Positions 41,701-47,993 of a stretch of 64,000 nucleotides of DNA are shown here, piece after piece (the stretch's first letter is position 1; every line of letters starts with the position of its first letter). The stretch is from positions 20,274,001 to 20,338,000 of the forward strand of contig OX031059.1 in the NCBI GenBank assembly GCA_943736015.1, given 5' to 3'. Under the pieces are notes generated by a model that had not been told where the DNA came from, searched no databases, and was given only the letters and a program-made list of their open reading frames with translations. The translations under genes were made by a program, and so were the position numbers. The stretch comes from Tridacna crocea (taxonomy: Eukaryota; Mollusca; Bivalvia; Cardiida; Cardiidae).

Positions 41701-41963
41701 CCTGCGCAATTCGCGCAGTCTGACCAGGGTTGACACATTTTCTCAGTTCCCAGAGGTCCCTATTTGCGTGGTGGGTCACAAATATATAACCTGTCGCCTT
41801 TATATGATACTTTTGGAAGCACTGATACCATTCAATGCAATTCAATCTGGTACACTGATGGAACTCACCTGACCATGTTGATATCCCGATCTATATCGTT
41901 CGGTATAACTTTCTGGAAATACGACAGTAAACTGTCGAATGTTGCCCCATCTTCGTCCGTTGC
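32428..41963 (-). CDS. Hillarin / kyphoscoliosis-peptidase-like protein, 5'-incomplete, probable pseudo-transglutaminase
   Basis: Five - strand exons in transcription order: 41963-41869, 40921-40781, 39558-38591, 35934-35767, 32582-32428. All phases agree, giving 508 residues and a TAA. Order of parts: a helical lead (ATDEDGATFDSLLSYFQKVI), a transglutaminase-like core (RMSYAVAYEKLC, GIKCGIVKGISKSG, AIWNKVFIEGKWWPVYPRW), the family block FWFLTDPELFISKCFP, two KY-type beta-sandwich repeats (one with VGWGHGPYAIEAGL), and a charged C-terminal coiled coil. KY/hillarin proteins are cytoskeletal scaffolds in muscle or cytokinesis. The usual catalytic Cys, His and Asp positions appear to be Arg, Ala and Tyr. 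The N-terminal exons upstream of 41963 were not found. Confidence 0.8.
32745..32822. repeat. (GA)n-(GACA)n-(GGAC)n microsatellite
   Basis: Located in the last intron of the hillarin-like gene. Confidence 0.93.
32965..33038. repeat. Decayed family B hairpin
   Basis: GGACAGAATAGATCCAAGAT against GATCTTTATCTACACCGT. Confidence 0.65.
33367..33588. mobile_element. Family D fold-back with duplicated centre
   Basis: GGGCCCGTATTCACC / GGTGAATACGGGCC ends. The centre has TTCGGTTTAGCCAATCA twice in a row (33462-33499), so one arm is longer by one unit. Confidence 0.87.
33590..34645. repeat. Degenerate TG-rich minisatellite (GTTGTTGCTGCTGCATGTTG)
   Basis: Units of about 50-60 bp built from TTTTGTCATTGTATGTTTTTGTTGCTGC-like text recur some 15-20 times, preceded by a (GTT)n run at 33290-33320. 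Long open frames rich in Cys, Phe, Val and Leu are a by-product. Confidence 0.85.
34648..34780 (-). mobile_element. Family A right half
   Basis: It begins at the right hairpin arm (TTCTCCTTTTCCCACAACAT) and runs to TTCTGGTAAAAGGTTAG. The left half is replaced by the TG-rich repeat. Confidence 0.75.
34912..35146 (+). mobile_element. Family A MITE with T-tract expansion
   Basis: Between TTAA 34908-34911 and TTAA 35147-35150. A 21-base T run (34999-35019) sits in the long flank. Confidence 0.86.
35336..35385. repeat. Family B fragment
   Basis: CACTGTAGATCAAGATCAGG then a truncated second arm. Confidence 0.5.
35428..35735. repeat. (GGTT)n / (GGTC)n and degenerate (ACTC)n tract
   Basis: GGTTGGTT at 35432-35475 and GGTCGGTC to 35500 are followed by about 230 bp of TCACTCAC / TCATTCGTCC units. 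The tract ends about 30 bp from the penultimate hillarin-like exon (low edge 35767). Confidence 0.92.
35767..35934 (-). CDS. Hillarin-like gene, penultimate exon
   Basis: The acceptor is TGTTATTTCCAG and the donor GTAAGT. The 168 nt encode MKIRAGVPREGEFALRIQAA, the usual closing strand pattern of a KY repeat (REGEFALRIxA). CYFLLTTYLDEETG follows. Phase 1 enters and leaves. Confidence 0.82.
36014..36100. mobile_element. Truncated family C element
   Basis: GCAACACGAGGAAAG then ACATTTGCGTAAAGTGTCGT; ends soon after GTCGTTTCGG. Confidence 0.65.
36436..36663 (-). mobile_element. Family A MITE with paired change in arms
   Basis: The stem has GAAAAGAAGAAAATG / CATTTTCTTCTTTTC where other copies have GGAG / CTCC, so both arms changed. 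CACTGTG faces CACACTG, one mismatch. Confidence 0.85.
36682..36902 (+). mobile_element. Family A MITE, full length
   Basis: 221 bp between TTAA 36678-36681 and TTAA 36903-36906. Paired AACACTGTGGG / CCCACAGTGTT, and one tip mismatch (CCAGTATT). Confidence 0.88.
37280..37440 (-). mobile_element. Decayed family A copy
   Basis: AACATAGCAGGAAAAGGAGAA, a C run, then ATTTGTCGTCTGC and TTTTGTCGTCTGG. Confidence 0.5.
37690..38205. repeat. Minisatellite of about 165 bp, three units
   Basis: Units share CGTGCCCACAACACAAGCCG, AACTATCGTGATAA, ACTATCTAGATAATAAAAG and ATATCGCGATAATTC. Boundaries near 37690, 37850, 38010 and 38180. Many internal motifs are short palindromes. Confidence 0.85.
38225..38313 (-). 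mobile_element. Family A right-end remnant
   Basis: TTACTTTGTCGTCTACAAATGC to TTGTTGTTACGTAAAAG. Confidence 0.6.
38331..38514 (-). mobile_element. Family A MITE with hairpin deletion
   Basis: TTAA 38327-38330 then CCCATTACCACACAATC. The arm GTGGGAAAAAGAGAATG is followed by TTTTCTACC, so tip and most of the right arm are missing (184 bp in all). It lies 75 bp from the main hillarin-like exon. Confidence 0.82.
38591..39558 (-). CDS. Hillarin-like gene, main exon (transglutaminase-like core and KY repeats)
   Basis: A 968-nt exon with acceptor AATTAATTACAG and donor GTTAGA. It starts KFGIKCGIVKGISKSGSYQP, continues through AIWNKVFIEGKWWPVYPRW and FWFLTDPELFISKCFPYDV, and then one KY-type repeat ending YTLEIIGG. 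A second repeat starts VGWGHGPYAIEAGL. An acidic/Thr-rich spacer (TTDSETEKTTTEQESK) lies between the core and the FLTDP block. Confidence 0.88.
39648..39895 (+). mobile_element. Decayed family A copy with nested family G palindrome
   Basis: The long flank reads TCTGATTTGTCCGAACTG and TTTGCAGATGACA. A family G palindrome (39700-39785, ends ATATCGTCGATTA / TAATCCGACGATAT) interrupts it, then AAAATTGTTGGAAAAGGG resumes. Confidence 0.65.
40530..40740. repeat. Family F2 repeat, in hillarin-like intron
   Basis: GGGGATTAAATGCATCTCGG, CATAATTATGGATCCAT, GGCTGACATGGGTTGATAC; a C run ends it. Confidence 0.65.
40781..40921 (-). CDS. Hillarin-like gene, exon with the 'catalytic Cys' region
   Basis: The acceptor is TCTAATTACAG and the donor GTAAAT; 141 nt. 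It encodes AITYWMYCYESRDIPDEGLG through LSELHHERMSYAVAYEKLC. In active relatives the nucleophile sits about three residues before the Tyr-Ala pair (GVCQGYAxLF). Here that stretch reads HERMSYAVAY, with Arg at the Cys position. The last two bases pair with the first base of the next exon to encode Thr. Confidence 0.72.
41265..41400. repeat. Family F2 repeat, decayed
   Basis: GCATCTCTGTGATC, GATCACGGATCATTGG, GAATCATGAGGTAACACGG. Confidence 0.55.
41524..41777. mobile_element. Family F1 MITE
   Basis: Ends GTGACCCATCACGCA / TTGCGTGGTGGGTCAC. Hairpin GTCAGCCTGCGCAATTCG framed by GCGAAAAGTGTCAACC. It ends about 90 bp before the 41869-41963 exon. Confidence 0.85.
41869..41963 (-). CDS. Hillarin-like gene, most 5' exon found
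   Basis: The acceptor is TTTGTTTCCAG and the donor GTGAGT. The exon starts in phase 0 and ends with two bases (AG) that join the A of the next exon. It encodes ATDEDGATFDSLLSYFQKVI then PNDIDRDINMV. Earlier exons must exist because there is no start codon. Confidence 0.72.
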
Positions 41964-41989
41964 CTGGAAACAAAAGTTTTGATGAGCAT

Positions 41990-42225
41990 TGCTCTGATAA
42001 AATGGGGTTAAATGCATCTTTGTGATCCATTATACAACATAGGTCATCATATATTTATGGATGTTTTAAACTTATTTTGTCCCACATCCGGCTAAGTCAT
42101 GACGTAAAATGGTCCTGGGATCTAAATAAAAATTGATCGGTAGCAAAGAGTTTTGACTCTGGTCAGTCTGCCTGCTCCACTCAAGCTGACATGAGTCAAT
42201 AATTTTTGGCAAATCTATGTATTAA
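41990..42225. repeat. Family F2 repeat
   Basis: GGGGTTAAATGCATCTTTGTG, ATATTTATGGATG, TTTTGACTCTGGTCAGTC, CTGACATGAGTCAATA. Confidence 0.65.
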
Positions 42226-42254
42226 TCCCCTTTCAACAGAGCATTATCATTTTG

Positions 42255-42440
42255 CAGATTGTTTGGTGTTTAACACCATTTCTAACACTATTTTATTCAA
42301 ATCGAGGCGATGAATATACCTATCTCTTCGTAACATGGAGCTTCTATTACCAGTACTTTGCACATTTTTTTCCAAGCCACTGGCTGCTTTCCCCTGCTCT
42401 CTATGCCTTTCAAGGGTTTCTTTATCAGTACTTCAATTAA
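42255..42440 (-). mobile_element. SINE, head truncated
   Basis: GGTGTTTAACACCATTTCTA is the tail complement; CCAAGCCACTGGCTGCTTTC is the body. Confidence 0.7.
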
Positions 42441-42533
42441 CAATCTCTTGCTGCTCCCCAACATATTGTCTCAGACTCAACATTATGCTGCATATCCCGG
42501 TACCTATGTTTGAAAGATGGAATGCAAAAACAT

Positions 42534-42768
42534 GACGATGATGATGATGATGATGATCATCATCATCACCATCATTATCATCATCATCTTCTTCTTCTTC
42601 TTCTTCTTCTTCTTCTTCTTCTTCTTCTTCTTCGTCGTCGTCGTCTCTTTCAGCATCATCACCATCATCATCAGCATCATCATCAATATAAGCAACATTA
42701 CAGTTGTAGTTTTCACCATCATCATTATTATCATCATCATCATCACTATCATCACCACCAGTATTAGC
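42534..42768. repeat. (GAT)/(CAT)/(CTT)/(CGT) trinucleotide tract
   Basis: GATGATGATCATCATCATC, then CTTCTTCTT over about 50 bp, then CATCATCACCATCAT. Confidence 0.95.
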
Positions 42769-42836
42769 ACTGTTATCAACATTGTTATAAATACTTTTTC
42801 AACCAACTGACCCTGCCCACCCATGATCTGTATTAA

Positions 42837-43047
42837 CCCTTAACCAGCTCTGTAAGTTGTAAGAAACTGTTCAACCTACAGTACAAAGAAACCCTGAAAT
42901 ATTGCAATTTCAAAGTTATTTTTGGAAGAAAATGTCTCCATATCGGGCAGTGTAGATCCAAGATCAGACTGCACGTTCTGTGCAGCCTGATCTTGATATT
43001 CATTGGCCCAAAGGCACATTGAGTCGGTCTTTGCGGCCTCAGGGTAA
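42837..43047. mobile_element. Family B element with ends
   Basis: It starts TTAACCCTTAACCAGC, its hairpin is 42946-43016, and it ends CGGCCTCAGGGTAAA. The hairpin right arm is partly decayed (TTGATATTCATTGGCCC). Confidence 0.78.
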
Positions 43048-43189
43048 AAGACGATATTTGCACACAGTAGAACGTTTCATAACGATCAATTCTGTTAAGA
43101 AAACAGCTCTGTATTAAGTAAGCATATTTTCTGGTGCCCGGCAGAGGCAAATCTATAAAGTAAGAAAAACCGTGTTAAATGACCTCTAG

Positions 43190-43290
43190 AAGAAATACTT
43201 TTGAAAACTTTGTGGGAAAAAAGGAAGAAAATGCTGGTAACCAGCATTTTCTCCCTTTTTCCCACGGTGTTTTCTATCCTTTCAAAAGAA
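43190..43290 (-). mobile_element. Family A hairpin, long flank replaced
   Basis: GTGGGAAAAAAGGAAGAAAATG pairs with CATTTTCTCCCTTTTTCCCAC; inserted A's are mirrored by T's. Confidence 0.75.
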
Positions 43291-43469
43291 GATTCAGTTA
43301 TGTAGATAGCCTACATCCGAATCGATGCTTACCTTTTCAGCATGTCTGTCAATTGTTTCCCAATTTCTTTTAAACATATTGAATGTTGTTATTTATAGTC
43401 GATTTCGTCCTTTCCTGTTATGACTTGTGTTATGTTAAACCCTGTAAAATAAAGAGATGTATTTTTAAA

Positions 43470-43690
43470 TCTGTACCAAACGACAAAATTTTAGATTGGC
43501 CCAAATTGAAAGCACTTGCAGACGACAAAATAAACACAACTCAAAAATTGAAATTTGTTTCCAGGAGGGAAGAAAACATTTTGGGAAAAGGAGAAAATGC
43601 TGGTTACCAGCATTTTCTCCTTTTATCAGAATGTTTTGAAAAAGGTTTCTATCTCAGGGTCGTAAAAACCAGGGATTGTTTGGGAAAGGG
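43470..43690 (+). mobile_element. Family A MITE
   Basis: Starts TACCAAACGACAAAATTTTA and ends GTTTGGGAAAGGG at TTAA 43691-43694. The left terminal CCCTT is lost. Confidence 0.86.
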
Positions 43691-43717
43691 TTAACAAATG
43701 AACAGTCATAATTAACT

Positions 43718-43905
43718 AAATGGTGTTTTACACTGCTTTTAACATGATTTCAGTCATGTCACGGAGTCAGTTTACATATTCATGTATGTCAAAGGTTTCA
43801 CCAGTGCTACTAAGGACACTCCCGTAAAGAAGAAAGTGCTTCTAGTAAGGATCGAACCGCCTACCTTCAGGTCACGTGTCTCATATTTTACCTTTGAGCC
43901 ATGCA
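43718..43905 (-). mobile_element. SINE
   Basis: Tail complement TGGTGTTTTACACTGC, body, then the tRNA-like head on the - strand: CTGCATGGCTCAAAGG and AGGCGGTTCGATCC. Confidence 0.75.
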
Positions 43906-43985
43906 GGAGACCCTTGTATCTTTTAACACGAAATATCCGTAAGAGGCACTGGGATGTGAATAAGTGAAACTCTGTTATAGTTTAA

Positions 43986-44206
43986 CCCTTTACCAAACAA
44001 TCCCTACTTTTGACTACCCTGAGCGAGAAGTCTTTAGTAAATATTGTGAGAAAAGGAGAAAATGCCGGTAACCAGCATTTTCTCCTTTACCTACAATGTT
44101 TTATACCCTTCACAAAACAAAGTTCAAATTTTCAGTCACTTTTATTTTGTCGTCTGCAAATGCTTTGGATTTGGACAAATCTAACTTTTTGTCGTTTGGT
44201 AATGAG
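43986..44206 (-). mobile_element. Family A MITE, full length
   Basis: 221 bp between TTAA 43982-43985 and TTAA 44207-44210. Ends CCCTTTACCAAACAATCCC / GTTTGGTAATGAG. The last TTAA also opens a family B element. Confidence 0.89.
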
Positions 44207-44210
44207 TTAA

Positions 44211-44417
44211 CCCCCCTTCCCTGCTAAATGAGTGAAATTACGCTATTTAGACAAAAGTAAAATGTTTAGAATTCTTATTCAAAAGATGATTTTTTTCTCG
44301 AGAAAAATATCTCCTTTCGGACAATGTAGATCCAAGATCAGACTGCATGTCCTGTGCAGTCTGATCTTAATCTAACCTGTCTGCAAAAGGCGATAGTAAA
44401 ATCTTTAAAAGTGCTAT
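44211..44417. mobile_element. Family B element between two family A copies
   Basis: Bounded by TTAA 44207-44210 and TTAA 44418-44421. It starts CCCCCCTTCCCTGCTAAATG. Hairpin 44318-44392 (CGGACAATGTAGATCC ... GATCTTAATCTAACCTGTCTG). Confidence 0.8.
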
Positions 44418-44421
44418 TTAA

Positions 44422-44634
44422 CCCATTACCACACAATCCCTACTTTTGACGCCCCTGCGAAAGAGGCCTTTTGAAAATACAGTGGGAAAAGGAGAAAATG
44501 CTAGTAACCAGCATTTTCTCCTTTTCCCACAGTGTTTTCTACCCTTCCCAGAACAAATTTCAGTCACCTTTATTTTGTCGTCTGCAAATGCTTTTAATTT
44601 GGACCAGTATAAATTTTTCTTGTGTGGTAAAGAC
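44422..44634 (-). mobile_element. Family A MITE, full length
   Basis: 213 bp between TTAA 44418-44421 and TTAA 44635-44638. Left end CCCATTACCACACAATCCC; 10-bp deletion near TTTCAGTCACC. Confidence 0.87.
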
Positions 44635-44638
44635 TTAA

Positions 44639-44780
44639 AGATGTTTTTTTTCTTGAGAAAAATATCTCCTTATCAGACAATGTAGAACAAAGATCAGACT
44701 GCATGTTCTGTGCAGCCTGATCTTGATCCAGACTGTCCGCAAAAGGTCTTTGAGTTGTGCTTGGCAGTACAAGGGTACAT
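44639..44780. mobile_element. Family B element abutting the family A copy
   Basis: It begins at TTAA 44635-44638. Hairpin 44676-44750: AGACAATGTAGAACAAAGATC / GATCTTGATCCAGACTGTC. Ends near TTGGCAGTACAAGGG. Confidence 0.7.
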
Positions 44781-45029
44781 ATGTACAGAAATATAATTAT
44801 GTACGTCAATAACAACCATATAGGTCAAAAGCAAAACACGGTAAACTATGCTGAAAAATATTTGCTCGATCTTTACAAAGAAAAGAATCGATTACTTCCT
44901 TGTTGCTAACCTGACTTTATCTTTCATCAGCCGACATAATTTGGGACTTGTCCAAATTGAAAACATTAACAGACGACAAAACTCAAAACCGTGAATCATT
45001 TGATGGTATTTGTCGTGGATAGGGTAGTA

Positions 45030-45215
45030 ACCTTGTCAAGCCACCGGCTGCTTTTCCACCTGATCACTGTTATATATATTCAGCGGTGAGAAAGGGATGG
45101 ATCCTGCCACAATCAATGACTATCATTAATTCTCGAAAAGAAACTGACCGAGCTGGTAACTCGAGCCCGTGACTTTCTGATTTTTAAGCTCTGTACATTT
45201 TGCTGACTGACTTGC
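45030..45215 (-). mobile_element. SINE, tail missing
   Basis: AAGCCACCGGCTGCTTTTCC body; - strand head has GGGCTCGAGTTACCAGC as a decayed B box. Confidence 0.65.
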
Positions 45216-45359
45216 AGTGTTTGGCCTCGAAGAGAGAGTAACTCGACCCGTAAGATGTAGTACTTGCGGCTGGGATGTCCGACTTTTTATTTCCCACAAT
45301 GTTTTCAGAGACCCTTTTCCACCGGATTGTGTTTACGGAATCATTCCATATTGAGTAAA

Positions 45360-45560
45360 ACTTTTACGACACAATTAACGAACCTGGTGAAATTGTCTTT
45401 TGAAAACATTGTGGGAAAAGGAGAAAATGCTGGTAACCAGCATTTTCTCCTTTCCCCGCAATATTTTCTATCCCTCTCAACACAAATTTTGACCTTGTGA
45501 GTAGCATTTTTTTTTCTCCAAACATTATTTATTTAGACATTTCGTCGTTAGATATAGAGT
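45360..45560 (-). mobile_element. Family A MITE
   Basis: Left flank CTTTTACGACACAATTAACG, then a good hairpin. The right flank is diverged (CATTTCGTCGTTAGATATAG). Confidence 0.75.
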
Positions 45561-45659
45561 TAGGTCTTTAATGTATAAATACGAGCTCTTTTGCGACAAT
45601 GAAATATATTTACTCTCAAGCTCAGAAAGACTCCTTTTTCATACAAGCTTGGCTAAACA

Positions 45660-45905
45660 AGCAGACAACACAGATGAAATCAACACGATTTCTTTTGCAG
45701 TATTTCGCGCGAAGTTATTTCAAAACAGTTGGCTGCTTTCCCACGTTAACATCGCCTGCAGAAACAATGTTTTGGTGGCGACAGAGGAGTTATTCCTCAA
45801 AGAGGACAATAGAAAGTCCTCGGAAAGAATTCGGCCGAGGTAGATTATCGAACTTGTAACCCTTTGGTTCCAAGTCCTGTACTTCATCGACTGAGCTAAC
45901 AGGCT
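45660..45905 (-). mobile_element. SINE
   Basis: The - strand head is GTTAGCTCAGTCGATGAAG with B-box-like AAGTTCGATAATC; the body contains GTTGGCTGCTTTCCCACG on +. Confidence 0.78.
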
Positions 45906-45921
45906 CAACAAAACCGCTCCT

Positions 45922-46130
45922 TTACCCTTACCCTGCTAAAATAGATAAATGAAACGATTTTTTTCAAACTGAAACAAAATACTCAAAATTTGGCAGTTTT
46001 GGAGAAAAGATATCCCATCAGCGGATGGTGTGGATCCAATATCAGACTGCACGTTCTGAGCAGTCTGATCTTGATCTACACTGTCCGAAAAAGTTTTTGA
46101 GTTGCGCTTAATAGCCTAGGGGTTTATAAA
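45922..46130. mobile_element. Family B element with ends
   Basis: Starts TTTACCCTTACCCTGCTAAA and ends TTAATAGCCTAGGGGTTTA; hairpin 46022-46090. Confidence 0.78.
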
Positions 46131-46274
46131 AATTTAAATCGAACCTTGTCTAACGCTTGTTGAATAATCCTCCTATATGCCACAAGTCCTATCTCAGTTT
46201 CGACACCCGAGCTAACTGCATGTTTCTAAATGATTACACAGATAGTTGTATTGATTTTAAAATTTTACCTTAAC

Positions 46275-46495
46275 TCTTCACTCGATAAAAAGACTTTTCA
46301 AGTCTATATCGACAAATCTACAAAGAACAAAGGTAAATAAGCGTGACACACGGGATTCTTCTTTGAAATAGAAAGAAAACATTGTGGGTAAAGGGAGAAA
46401 ATGCTGGTTACCACCATTTTCTGCCTTTTCCCCCAAGATGTTAACCAAAGCTTTTCTTTCTGGAATTCGTAAATAGAGTAGGGGCATCTAACAAA
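46275..46495 (+). mobile_element. Decayed family A copy
   Basis: Starts CTCTTCACTCGATAAAAAG; hairpin GTGGGTAAAGGGAGAAAATG with several right-arm changes. Confidence 0.6.
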
Positions 46496-46567
46496 TAGTT
46501 AAGTCAGAAAAAAAGTCCCTCACTTTTATATCGTTGAGACTGTTTTTCTAGAATTTCGAACATAATA

Positions 46568-46640
46568 TAGGACAATCTGGGATCCAAGATTAGACTGTAG
46601 ACCTTTTGCAGCCTGATCTTGGTCGACAGTACCTGCAAAA
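46568..46640. repeat. Decayed family B hairpin
   Basis: GGGATCCAAGATTAGACTG against CAGCCTGATCTTGGTCGAC. Confidence 0.6.
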
Positions 46641-46716
46641 GCGCTTTACTTTGCTTTTGACACACTAGGAGTAAGGGTTTGCCTTTTTATGTAATCCAAC
46701 TTTGTTTGAATGTTAA

Positions 46717-46937
46717 CTTTATACCAAACGACAAATTTATAGACTGGTCCAATTTGAAAGCATTTGCAAACGATAAAATAAATGTGACTGAAAAGGTAGA
46801 AATTACCATGGAAAGGGTAGAAAACATTATGGGAAAAGGAGAAAATGCTGGTTACCAGCATTTTCTCCTTTTTCCACAATGTTTTCTAAAGGCTTCATTC
46901 TCAGGGTCGTCAAAAGTAGGGATTGTTTGGTAAAGGG
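46717..46937 (+). mobile_element. Family A MITE, full length
   Basis: 221 bp between TTAA 46713-46716 and TTAA 46938-46941. The right end GTTTGGTAAAGGG is intact; the left is CTTTATACCAAACGAC. Confidence 0.89.
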
Positions 46938-47009
46938 TTAAAATGGCATATAGAATTACACAATCTATCGGTAGAATGTTTACCTGCATTCGGGTATTCC
47001 AATTATAAA

Positions 47010-47360
47010 CTCTTTACCCGCCCCCCTCCCCCCCCCAAAAAAAAATCTCGATTCTTAACGACTCTGAAGAAGAATGGAAAACGTTTTCGGGAAAGCAGAA
47101 ATTGCTGGTAACCAGCAGGGCCCGTATTTATCAACCATTCTTAATAACGTTCTTTGTCTTATTCTTCAAGATTTTCTGATATTGAAAGTAACAGAACTTC
47201 TGATTGGCTAAAACATTATGGTTTAGCCAATCAGAAGTTCTGTTACTTTCACACTGACGAAATTATGAAGAATTAGATGAATAATGTTCTTCAGAATGGT
47301 TGGTGAATACGAGCACAGGACGTTCTCCTTTTCCCATGTGGTTTTTGAGTCGCCTGGTTG
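47010..47360 (-). mobile_element. Family A copy split by a family D insertion
   Basis: The left part (47010-47117) runs through GAAATTGCTGGTAACCAGCA, exactly to the hairpin tip. The right arm resumes after 47315 as GTTCTCCTTTTCCCATG. Confidence 0.75.
47118..47315. mobile_element. Family D fold-back nested in family A
   Basis: GGGCCCGTATTTATCAACC / GGTTGGTGAATACGAGC ends with a near-perfect stem GAACTTCTGATTGGCTAAA. Confidence 0.87.
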
Positions 47361-47859
47361 CGGAGCAACTAGGCTCTCATTGTTATCGTACTGATCCATG
47401 GAGTGACGTAAGCATACTTCAGGCCTTGTACTGCTTCCTGCCCAAGTTCCGGTTTGCGAGACGAAATATAGTTTTGTAATTATTCGTCAGTTTTTGTTAT
47501 TTTTCTGTGGAAGATAACGTATAAATTGCACCTTTGTGATAATGAATATGTCTATTAAGACTAAAGTATCTAACGATTCTGTCAGAAATAATCTGTAAAG
47601 AATAGACAGTGCAGCATTGCGAGGACCGGGAGTACTTTGATCATTTGATGCGTCATTACTATTTTTGGAATACGTATTCTCAATTGAATAAATCATAGAT
47701 TTAATTTTCAATCAGTGTTTTAGTTGTCTTAAATATATGCAGTTTTCTTTTGTTATATTTTGAAATAAGTACATTGTAATTTTACGTTTAAAGTCGCTTT
47801 ACATTTATCTGGTCAAGAAATCATAACGTTTTTTGCAAGGTCTCCGTAACCTGTTTCAG

Positions 47860-47993
47860 AGGACCACCCTTTTCACGCTGGAGATCTAGGCGGAACAGAA
47901 TGGAGTAGCTCAAAACAAATACAAGAAAAAGTTGATGCAAAGCATCAAAGTCGCCGCAAAAAAATGTTTAATGCTTCAAGAAAGCCAGGGCAA
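47860..47993 (+). CDS. Unrecognised gene, exon a
   Basis: The acceptor is TAACCTGTTTCAG and the donor GTAGGT. The 134 nt encode HAGDLGGTEWSSSKQIQEKV then DAKHQSRRKKMFNASRKPGQ. The sequence is hydrophilic and strongly basic toward the end. It is the most convincing of the four exons. Confidence 0.6.

Noticed and set aside
42504-42824. Asp/His/Leu or Met/Ile-rich ORFs on both strands
   Set aside because: Direct translation of GAT/CAT/CTT trinucleotide repeats.
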